This document shows, in pieces, positions 58,151 through 64,000 of a DNA stretch of 64,000 bases. This DNA is from an uncultured Alphaproteobacteria bacterium (GTDB lineage Bacteria; Pseudomonadota; Alphaproteobacteria; Caulobacterales; Parvularculaceae), in contig CADEDN010000003.1 in the NCBI GenBank assembly GCA_902826095.1, positions 1 to 64,000 of the forward strand. The letters are read 5' to 3'. Position 1 is the stretch's first letter. The number at the start of each line of letters is the position of its first letter. The notes under the pieces were generated by a model. That model ran no database searches. It was not told the origin of the DNA and saw only the letters and a list, made by a program, of their open reading frames with translations. A program made the translations under genes and the position numbers.

Positions 58151-58226
58151 TGGCAGGGGCAGAGGGGCTCGAACCCCCGGCCTACGGTTTTGGAGACCGT
58201 CGCTCTACCAGCTGAGCTATACCCCT
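58151..58226 (-). tRNA. tRNA-Trp (anticodon CCA)
   Basis: Read on the minus strand, the 76-base gene starts AGGGGTATAGCTCAGC and ends in an encoded CCA. The acceptor arm (AGGGGTA/TGCCCCT) pairs fully. The anticodon loop CTCCAAA gives CCA. The T-arm has GGGTTCGAGCCC. It is divergent from secE, which starts 210 bp away. Confidence 0.95.
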
Positions 58227-58435
58227 GTGCGGCGTTGCTTCGAATAATGCCGGCTTGGCGTTAATTCAAGGTGGCGGCCTGGCCGCCCGGCCGGCGAAGA
58301 GCGATCGACGCCTCCCTTGACGCGCCCGGGAAAAGGTCTACCTAAGCCGCCATCTTCCGAAACATGGTGAAGGTGGGGCGCGTCGGGATCGGCGCTCGAG
58401 AACCCTTGCCTTCCCGCGATCGCGAACAGGACGCC

Positions 58436-58750
58436 ATGGCAGACGAGAAAAAACCCGCTTCCGGCAAGGCCCGCGCGAAAGGCGCGCAGAAGGCTGCGCA
58501 GGGCTTGACGATCGAAGGCGAAGCCGAAGAAGTCAAAAAGAAGAAGAGCACGAGCCCGATCGAGTTCTTGAAACAGGTCCGCGCGGAAGGCGAGAAAGTC
58601 ACCTGGACGACGTGGAACGAGACCTGGGTGTCGACCATGATGGTGCTCGTCATGGTCGTCGTCATGGCCGTCTTCTTTCTGATCGTCGATCAGGGCATCC
58701 GCTTCGGCGTCTGCCAGGTTCTCCCGATCGAATGCGCCTCCCAGAACTAG
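58436..58750 (+). CDS. secE: Preprotein translocase subunit SecE
   Basis: I choose the ATG at 58436, giving 104 residues; the longer frame from 58364 has no ribosome-binding site. A lysine- and alanine-rich N-terminus precedes the conserved FLKQVRAEGEKVTWTTWNET amphipathic helix and one membrane helix. It clamps SecY. The distance to nusG is nine bases. Confidence 0.93.
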   Translation: MADEKKPASGKARAKGAQKAAQGLTIEGEAEEVKKKKSTSPIEFLKQVRAEGEKVTWTTWNETWVSTMMVLVMVVVMAVFFLIVDQGIRFGVCQVLPIECASQN

Positions 58751-58759
58751 CATAGCCCC

Positions 58760-59320
58760 ATGCCATCAGCAGACGGATCAATCGCCATGGAACACAAGTG
58801 GTATATCGTTCACGCCTATTCGAATTTTGAAAAGAAGGTCGCTGAAGCGATCAAGCAGGCGGCTGCGGAAAAGGGCATGTCGGAGCTGTTTGAAGAGGTG
58901 TTTGTTCCGACCGAAGACGTGACGGAAGTGCGCCGCGGCCGAAAAATCACCGCCGAGCGTCGATATCTTCCGGGATATGTTCTGGTGAAGATGATCCTGA
59001 ACGATCAGACCTATCACCTCATCAAGGAAACGCCGAAGGTCACCGGCTTTCTCGGCTCCGGCAACAAGCCGATGCCGGTCAGCCAGCGAGAGGTTGATCG
59101 CATCCGCGGCGTCGTCACCGATTCGATCGAGCGCCCGAGATCGACCATCACCTTTGAAATCGGCGAAAACGTCCGCGTCGTCGACGGGCCGTTTGCATCG
59201 TTCTCCGGCGTCGTCGAAGACGTCGACGAGGACACCCAGCGCGTCAAAGTGGCGGTGTCGATCTTCGGACGGGCGACGCCGGTCGAACTGGAGTTCGCCC
59301 AGGTCGAAAAGAACGCCTGA
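58760..59320 (+). CDS. nusG: Transcription termination/antitermination protein NusG
   Basis: The product is 186 residues from the ATG at 58760, or 177 if the ATG at 58787 is used, right before HKWYIVHAYSNFEKKVAEAI. The NGN domain ends near residue 120 (FLGSG), and the KOW domain has GENVRVVDGPFASFSGVVEDVD. It couples RNA polymerase to ribosome and Rho. The ribosomal genes rplK and rplA, which follow nusG in most bacteria, are absent here. Confidence 0.94.
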   Translation: MPSADGSIAMEHKWYIVHAYSNFEKKVAEAIKQAAAEKGMSELFEEVFVPTEDVTEVRRGRKITAERRYLPGYVLVKMILNDQTYHLIKETPKVTGFLGSGNKPMPVSQREVDRIRGVVTDSIERPRSTITFEIGENVRVVDGPFASFSGVVEDVDEDTQRVKVAVSIFGRATPVELEFAQVEKNA

Positions 59321-59350
59321 ACGACGCACCAAATTTCAGAATGCTACATG

Positions 59351-59381
59351 ACGCCCCGTGCAAGCCGCGGGGCGTTTTTTT
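59351..59381 (+). terminator. Rho-independent terminator after nusG
   Basis: ACGCCCCG and CGGGGCGT form a stem around TGCAAGCCG-type loop bases and are followed by seven T. It lies 30 bp after the stop and would end the secE-nusG message. Confidence 0.88.
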
Positions 59382-59491
59382 GGATCATGGTAGCGAAATG
59401 ACCTAGGGTGCTGGCGCTTACGTGCTGTAAATTGTGTCGGAACAGCATAATATGTCAAGGAAATGCGATTTGGCGCCAAGGACGGAAGGGA

Positions 59492-59506
59492 TGTGATGAA
59501 ATCACA
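59492..59506. promoter_or_regulatory. Perfect 15-base palindrome, possible operator
   Basis: TGTGAT, GAA, ATCACA is a perfect inverted repeat with a three-base centre. It resembles the half-sites of CRP/FNR-type regulators, but its spacing is one base shorter than the usual CRP site. It has no obvious target gene within 400 bp. Confidence 0.35.
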
Positions 59507-59610
59507 CCTAATAATTCGTGATTGTCCGCCGCATTTGCGCCGCGTTTTCGTCCCGCACTGCAACAATTGAGTCGATTAATTCCACGCACGTCGCGAGGGA
59601 ACTTGCGATT

Positions 59611-59775
59611 GCTGGCGAGGCGGGCGGCGCTTCTCTCCCCCGCGCTCAACCTGCCTCGCCAGCGCCGCTTTAGAAGTTGCGTATCAACTTCACAGTGGGC
59701 GTCGGGTTCCCGGTTGCGTATTGCGGCGCGTAAAAAAACGCCCGTCGGCATTCTCTCCCCCTGCCGGCGGGCGTT
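59611..59775 (+). ncRNA. Candidate two-hairpin small RNA
   Basis: Hairpin 1 pairs GCTGGCGAGGC (59611-59621) with GCCTCGCCAGC (59653-59663). Hairpin 2 pairs AACGCCCGTCGGCA (59737-59750) with TGCCGGCGGGCGTT (59762-59775). Both loops contain the same 11 bases, TTCTCTCCCCC. C-rich loops that can pair with ribosome-binding sites are a feature of several alphaproteobacterial small RNAs. On the minus strand the second hairpin is followed by a T-run, so it may instead terminate leftward transcription. No promoter is clear. Confidence 0.3.
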
Positions 59776-59906
59776 CTCCATTTTAGCGCCTGCGGGCCTT
59801 GCCTTTCGCCACAACCTTGTGGAGACTCGCTTTCCAATCAATGAGTTGCGTCGACGTTTGACCGGCGATCCGCCGGCCGTCGCCGATTTGCGGGAAGGGA
59901 AGCGAG

Positions 59907-60524
59907 ATGACAGCCATTCTGACCAATCTGAGAAATGCGGTGATTGCGGGGTTTGTGCTCGCGGCGCTCCTGGCCGCCTTGTCCTTGTCAGTCTGGGGAG
60001 AGCAGATCCGGCCGTTCTGGCCGTTCGTCTTCCGCTGGCTGCACGTCATTTCCGGCGTCATGTGGATCGGACTATTGTGGTATTTCAACTTTGTCCAAAT
60101 CCCGACCATGCCTTCGATCCCTGACGAACAGAAACCCGCAATCGGCAAGCATATCGCGCCTAAGGCGTTGTTCTGGTTTCGCTGGGCGGCGATGGCGACA
60201 TTGGCGACCGGCCTCATCGTCGCCGCCTATAATGGTTATCTGCACCACGCCTATACGCTCGGCTTGATGAGCGGGGTGACGGCCCATACGGTCATCGGGA
60301 TCGGCATGTGGCTGGCGACGATCATGTGGTTCAACGTGTGGTTCCTGATCTGGCCGAACCAGCAGAAAGCCTTGAATATCGCCAACAAATATCCTGACCT
60401 GGCGGCTGACGCGAAGGCCAAGGCGGGCCGGACGGCGATGTTGTTCTCAAGGACCAATACGGTTTTGTCGGTACCGATGCTGTTTTGCATGGTCGCCGCG
60501 CAAAGCCTCTTTGGCGCTTCCTAA
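59907..60524 (+). CDS. Urate oxidase N-terminal-like (PuuD-type) membrane protein
   Basis: The 205-residue protein has about five membrane helices. RWLHVISGVMWIGLLWYFNFVQ, ARFWFRWAA-like LFWFRWAAMATLATG and NVWFLIWPNQQKAL are typical of the urate oxidase N-terminal family. PuuD proteins fuse this to a C-terminal cytochrome c domain. Here the protein stops after the membrane part and has no CxxCH motif, so a role in urate oxidation is doubtful. A GGGAAGGGAAG site precedes the ATG. Confidence 0.8.
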   Translation: MTAILTNLRNAVIAGFVLAALLAALSLSVWGEQIRPFWPFVFRWLHVISGVMWIGLLWYFNFVQIPTMPSIPDEQKPAIGKHIAPKALFWFRWAAMATLATGLIVAAYNGYLHHAYTLGLMSGVTAHTVIGIGMWLATIMWFNVWFLIWPNQQKALNIANKYPDLAADAKAKAGRTAMLFSRTNTVLSVPMLFCMVAAQSLFGAS

Positions 60525-60546
60525 GCCTCGCTGAAGCCGAATTCAG

Positions 60547-60582
60547 ATGGCGGGGGCTCTCAGGCTCCCGCCATTTGCATTA
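60547..60582 (+). terminator. Hairpin terminator after the PuuD-like gene
   Basis: ATGGCGGGGGC and GCTCCCGCCAT pair around a short loop and are followed by TTGCATTAT. The T-run is broken, so efficiency is uncertain. Confidence 0.5.
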
Positions 60583-60653
60583 TAAGGGCGGCGAGAGAGG
60601 GGTCGTCCTGCGGCCTCGCGGGGAAAGTCGGCAATCGTTCAGAGGGGATTCCC

Positions 60654-62135
60654 ATGGCAAATTTCAGGACCAGGTTCGGCCGCTCGAGCAAATTCTGGCG
60701 TCGCCTGCGCAAATCGGCGGCGGCGACTGCGGCCCTTGCGCTTACCGCCTGCGCCTCAACCGGCGGGCCGCTTGGGCTTTCGCGCGATCAGGAAAAGGCG
60801 ATCGGCGAACAACAGCATCCGGCGATTGTCGCCGAATTTGGCGGTGAAATCGAAGACGCCGCGCTCAAGGCCTATGTCGACGGCATTGCGCGGCGCCTCA
60901 TCGCCGCGGGCGATCATCCGGCCGATCCGATTGTAGTGACGACGCTCGACAGCCCGGTCGTCAACGCCTTCGCTTTGCCTGGCCATGTCTACATCACGCG
61001 CGGATTGCTGGCGCTCGCCAATTCGGAAGCGGAACTCGCCGGCGTGCTTGGTCACGAACTCGGCCATGTTTACGCCCGCCATACGGCGGAGCGCGTCAGC
61101 CGTTCCAACGTCACCGGCATCGGGGCGGCGATCGTCGGCATCCTCACCGGCAGCCAGGAAGGCATGCAGATGGCCAATCAGCTTGGCCAAGTGTACCTCC
61201 TCAAATATTCGCGCGGCCAGGAATATGAGTCGGACCTGATCGGCGTCAGGCTGCTCGCAAAATCGAATTACGATCCGACGGCGCAAGCCGATTTTCTCAA
61301 CACGCTTGGACGCTGGACGGACATTGAGATGAAGGCCGCGGGCGTCAATTCGCGGCCGCCGGAATTTCTGTCGACACATCCGAACTCCGCCGATCGCGTG
61401 CGACGCGCGGCGGCCGAAGCGCAAGCGGTCGCGCAGGCGGGCGCTGTCTCCAGCGAACGCAGCCGCGCCAAATACATGGAAATGATCGACGGCATGCTTT
61501 ACGGCGACGATCCCGTGAAGCAGGGCTTTATTCGCAACGGCAATGAATTCATCCATCCGACGATGAAGCTCGCGTTTAGCGTCCCTCAGGACGTGAAACT
61601 CCAGAATACGTCGTCGGCGGTCGTCGGGCGCTCGCCGTCCGGCGCGCAAATGCAGTTCACTGGCGCGAGTTCTCAGGAAACGCCAGCTGCGCTCATCGAG
61701 GGCGGCATCTCAAAATCGCTTGGGATCAGCCTCGCGCCCGCCCGCAACATTACGGTCAACGGCCGTCAGGGGGCCGTCGGCGCGGCGCGCGCAAACACCC
61801 AGAACGGCCAGGTCGACGTTCAGGCCTTTGTCATCCGCTGGGAAGGGACGACGAACTACATTTTCCTCTGGGTGACGCCGGCAAATGTCACCCAGAACAT
61901 GCAGCAGGGCGTCAACAACTCGGTCGCTTCGCTGCGGACCATTGACCCTGGCTCCGTTCAGGTCCCCAAGACGCAGCGCATTAAGGTCGTCCCCGTCGTC
62001 TCGCGCGACACAGCGTCGAGCCTTGCGGCCAAGACGACTTTTGAAAACGCCAAGGACGAACGATTTGTGGTCCTGAACGGCTTGCTCAGCGCGAGCGATT
62101 TGCGGGCCGGTCAGAGCGTCAAGCTCGTTCAATAA
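60654..62135 (+). CDS. M48-family metalloprotease lipoprotein (BepA-like)
   Basis: The 493-residue protein begins with a signal and a lipobox LTAC. The HELGH motif has H134, E135 and H138, and the third zinc ligand lies in EYESDLIGVRLL. The protease part ends near residue 260. The C-terminal 90 residues include VPVVSRDTASSLAAKTTF and VLNGLLSASDLRAGQSVKLV, a LysM-like pattern. This suggests an outer-membrane quality-control protease. It is monocistronic, with a strong terminator after it. Confidence 0.85.
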   Translation: MANFRTRFGRSSKFWRRLRKSAAATAALALTACASTGGPLGLSRDQEKAIGEQQHPAIVAEFGGEIEDAALKAYVDGIARRLIAAGDHPADPIVVTTLDSPVVNAFALPGHVYITRGLLALANSEAELAGVLGHELGHVYARHTAERVSRSNVTGIGAAIVGILTGSQEGMQMANQLGQVYLLKYSRGQEYESDLIGVRLLAKSNYDPTAQADFLNTLGRWTDIEMKAAGVNSRPPEFLSTHPNSADRVRRAAAEAQAVAQAGAVSSERSRAKYMEMIDGMLYGDDPVKQGFIRNGNEFIHPTMKLAFSVPQDVKLQNTSSAVVGRSPSGAQMQFTGASSQETPAALIEGGISKSLGISLAPARNITVNGRQGAVGAARANTQNGQVDVQAFVIRWEGTTNYIFLWVTPANVTQNMQQGVNNSVASLRTIDPGSVQVPKTQRIKVVPVVSRDTASSLAAKTTFENAKDERFVVLNGLLSASDLRAGQSVKLVQ

Positions 62136-62161
62136 GGCCGTCGGCCGCGAGAAAACGCCGC

Positions 62162-62191
62162 GCCCGGGACAATGCGATGTCCCGGGCGTCC
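62162..62191 (+). terminator. Rho-independent terminator after the M48 protease
   Basis: GCCCGGGACA and TGTCCCGGGC form a ten-pair stem with an ATGCGA loop, followed by GTCCTTTTTC. Confidence 0.8.
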
Positions 62192-62237
62192 TTTTTCGGA
62201 TATGGGTGGAATTCTGACGCAGCATGCGGATTGCGCC

Positions 62238-62786
62238 ATGAAGTTGGACGTCAAACTGAAGTCGCTCGGCCCCGTCGATCATGCGCCGGTCAAGGCCGCC
62301 ATGCTCGGCGCGACTGAGCAGGAGTGGCTTGAAGAGCAGCTTCGCCAGAAGACTTTTGACGTTCACGCCGCGACGCATTCGATCATCCTCCTGTTCGCTG
62401 AAGGATGGCCCGACGTCAAAGTGTCGAAACATAGCGGCTGGGGCCGTTATTCGTCAGTCGCCCTTCCAATGATGCAGGAAATCATCCGCAGGCATTATTC
62501 CAGCCAGGGCGCGATTATCCGCGCGATGTTCGCCAAGCTTCTCGCCGGCAAGTCGATCGACGAGCATTTCGATGACCATCCGACATTCACGATCGGCCAC
62601 CGCATTCATGTGCCGCTCGTCACCAATGAGGAAGTGCGGTTCGTCATCGACGGCGAAGACTACAACCTGAAGGAAGGCTTCGCCTACGAGGTGAGCAATC
62701 TCGACTATCATTATGTCGCCAATCCGAGCGACGCGGACAGGGTGCATTTCATCTTCGACTATGTGGAAGATGGCGCCGCTGTCTAA
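62238..62786 (+). CDS. Aspartyl/asparaginyl beta-hydroxylase-like dioxygenase
   Basis: From the ATG at 62238 the product is 182 residues. It has the beta-barrel core of the Asp/Asn hydroxylase family: IGHRIHVPLVTNEEVRFVIDG near residues 120-138, then YEVSNLDYHYVANPSDADRVHFIFDY at the C-terminus with the second histidine and the arginine for 2-oxoglutarate. The acidic iron ligand is not obvious. The substrate is unknown. It overlaps the next gene by about 17 bases, so the two are probably made together. Confidence 0.78.
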   Translation: MKLDVKLKSLGPVDHAPVKAAMLGATEQEWLEEQLRQKTFDVHAATHSIILLFAEGWPDVKVSKHSGWGRYSSVALPMMQEIIRRHYSSQGAIIRAMFAKLLAGKSIDEHFDDHPTFTIGHRIHVPLVTNEEVRFVIDGEDYNLKEGFAYEVSNLDYHYVANPSDADRVHFIFDYVEDGAAV

Positions 62787-63693
62787 GGTTCTCGTGAGTT
62801 CTGTGGTTCGCGGCGCGGATCAGGGCGCCAGCCATGGCGGCCTATATCTCGTCGATCTTGAACGGGAATCGCATGACCAGCTCCTTGACTGGAACGACGG
62901 CGGCATCAATTTTGACGGCCGCGGCGCCGACCGCGGGCTTCGCGGGATCGCCATCGTCGACGACCTTATCTATCTCGCTGCGAGCGACGAGCTGTTCGCC
63001 TTTGACAAGAATTTCAGGATCGTCGCCTCCTGGCGCAATCCCTATCTGAAACACTGCCACGAAGTGTCGAGATTGCGCGGCGCGCTGTATTTGACGTCAA
63101 CTGGATTCGACAGCGTCCTGCGCTTCGACCTCGGGGAGCGGCGCTTTGATCTCGGCATTCTGTTCGCCTTCAAAGAGGGCAGAGGCGCCGTGAAGATGTT
63201 CGATCCGGGCGCGAGCGGCGGCCCTACGCCGAATATGAGCCTGCACCTCAATAACGTCTTCGTCGACAATTTTGGGATCTTCGTTTCCGGCCTAAAGACG
63301 CCGGCGCTGCTGCATGCGACTCCGCAGGGCGTCAGCGTATTTGCCGAAATACCGCTTGGAACCCACAACGCCCGGCCCTTCCTCAACGGCGTGCTCTTGA
63401 ACGACACAGACGGCGATTGCGTGGTGTTATTCACGCCCGAGCGTCATGTCTCGATGCCGGTTCCGCGCTTTGCCGACGACGAACTCCAGCGCGCCGACGC
63501 CGACACGACCGGCGTCGCGCGCCAGGCGTTCGCGCGCGGATTGTGCGTGTTGTCAGACCGCCTGATCGTCGGCGGGTCTTCGCCGACGACTGTTTCTGCC
63601 TATGATCTGGACGCCGGGCGGCGCGTAAAATCGATCAATCTCACAATGGATGTTCGAAACGCCGCCCATGGGCTCTCGGTGTGGCCTTTCTGA
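62770..63693 (+). CDS. DUF4915-like beta-propeller protein
   Basis: The ATG at 62770 gives 307 residues and starts inside the hydroxylase gene. Blade-like repeats are visible: GGLYLVDLERES, RGIAIVDDLIYLAASDELFAFD, HEVSRLRGALYLTSTGFDSVLRFD, SVLHLNN-like MSLHLNNVFVDN and SPTTVSAYDLDAGR. It resembles DUF4915/TIGR03032-type proteins. Function is not known; coupling to a hydroxylase hints that it binds or modifies the same peptide or glycan. There is no signal peptide. Confidence 0.7.
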   Translation: MAPLSKVLVSSVVRGADQGASHGGLYLVDLERESHDQLLDWNDGGINFDGRGADRGLRGIAIVDDLIYLAASDELFAFDKNFRIVASWRNPYLKHCHEVSRLRGALYLTSTGFDSVLRFDLGERRFDLGILFAFKEGRGAVKMFDPGASGGPTPNMSLHLNNVFVDNFGIFVSGLKTPALLHATPQGVSVFAEIPLGTHNARPFLNGVLLNDTDGDCVVLFTPERHVSMPVPRFADDELQRADADTTGVARQAFARGLCVLSDRLIVGGSSPTTVSAYDLDAGRRVKSINLTMDVRNAAHGLSVWPF

Positions 63694-64000
63694 TCACGGT
63701 CGGCGCGGCGGCAGCGGAAAAAAGCCGCTCGTTGATTGTCTGTAGGCGGCGTATTCCGGATATTTCTTCTCCATGCCGCGTTCGAGCAGCGCCTTTCCCG
63801 AGACGTTGATCAGGAAATGCGCCATGACGACCGGCGACAGGACCGCCATCCAGCCATAGGTCGCTTCAAGCGCGATGAGAGTCAGGCCGGCCCAAACAAC
63901 CGCATCGCCGAAGTAATTGGGATGGCGCGTCCACGCCCACAGGCCCTTGGTCATCAATCGTCCCTTGTTGGCCGGGTCCGATTTGAACGCTTTCAACTGC
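63694..64000 (-). CDS. DUF1295 membrane protein, C-terminal part
   Basis: The visible 100 or so residues start inside the conserved FKSDPANKGR segment and run on past the right edge, so the gene is partial. GLWAWTRHPNYFGDAVVWAG and SGKALLERGMEKKYPEYAAY are typical of DUF1295, related to steroid 5-alpha reductase and isoprenylcysteine methyltransferase folds. It is convergent with the preceding gene, whose stop is directly next to its own. Confidence 0.85.
   Translation of the reverse strand, partial: QLKAFKSDPANKGRLMTKGLWAWTRHPNYFGDAVVWAGLTLIALEATYGWMAVLSPVVMAHFLINVSGKALLERGMEKKYPEYAAYRQSTSGFFPLPPRRP

Larger units (their letters stand above)
59382..59906. other. Gap between nusG terminator and the PuuD-like gene
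   Basis: No gene is supported with confidence. The gap holds a 15-base palindrome (59492-59506) and two strong hairpins with identical loop sequence (59611-59663 and 59737-59775). A 44-codon frame on the minus strand (59783-59917) ends just before the second hairpin. Confidence 0.6.

Noticed and set aside
59783..59917. A 44-codon minus-strand frame ending VVAKGKARRR just before a terminator-like hairpin
   Set aside because: The basic end and the T-run after it are suggestive, but there is no clear ribosome-binding site, it overlaps the start of the PuuD-like gene, and I know of no relatives. Left as an alternative reason for the second hairpin.

Overview
The window is a gene-dense, high-G+C stretch of chromosome from an alphaproteobacterium. 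I base this on the rpsB-tsf-pyrH-frr-uppS-cdsA-dxr-rseP-bamA-skp-lpxD-fabZ-lpxA-lpxI-lpxB order, a system I cytochrome c maturation cluster, LpxI in place of LpxH, and a GAAC-N7-GAAC LexA operator. I cannot name the order or genus safely.

Left part (1-13.4 kb): one co-directional block links C1 oxidation to its cofactor. It carries the NAD-linked molybdenum formate dehydrogenase (fdsGBA), the sulfurtransferase FdhD, glutathione-dependent formaldehyde dehydrogenase, and almost a full molybdopterin set (moaA, moaD, moaE, moaB, moaC, moeA, mobA). A PrnB/haem-dioxygenase-like gene follows. Next (13.9-26.1 kb, minus strand) comes amino-acid catabolism: an aromatic aminotransferase, a fused indolepyruvate ferredoxin oxidoreductase, an M3 peptidase and hutI-hutU-hutH. 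A GIY-YIG nuclease gene is wedged between hutU and hutH. From 26.4 to 29.4 kb are small membrane, lipoprotein and hydrolase genes of unknown role.

Middle (29.5-49.5 kb): a 42-codon membrane micro-ORF sits behind a promoter covered by two LexA-type boxes and is followed by dnaE. After a 1-kb repeat-rich gap comes the long translation / isoprenoid / outer-membrane / lipid A supercluster from rpsB to lpxB.

Right part (49.5-64 kb): between lpxB and the ccm genes lies a small AT-richer scar holding an IS3 transposase tail, a TriTu-like immunity gene and the C-terminal remnant of its probable TreTu-like toxin, beside dispersed palindromic repeats. The ccm genes form two divergent operons (ccmDABCE leftward, ccmFGHI rightward); ccmD is a short gene. 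Then come a GIN-domain protein, tRNA-Trp on the opposite strand to secE-nusG, a terminator where rplK would be expected, a gap with a twin-hairpin candidate RNA, a PuuD-type membrane protein, an M48 protease lipoprotein, an Asp/Asn-hydroxylase-like gene overlapping a beta-propeller-like gene, and a DUF1295 gene cut by the window edge.

The items most worth following up are the LexA-box micro-ORF before dnaE, the decayed toxin/immunity pair, the nuclease inside the hut operon and the two-hairpin element with identical loops.
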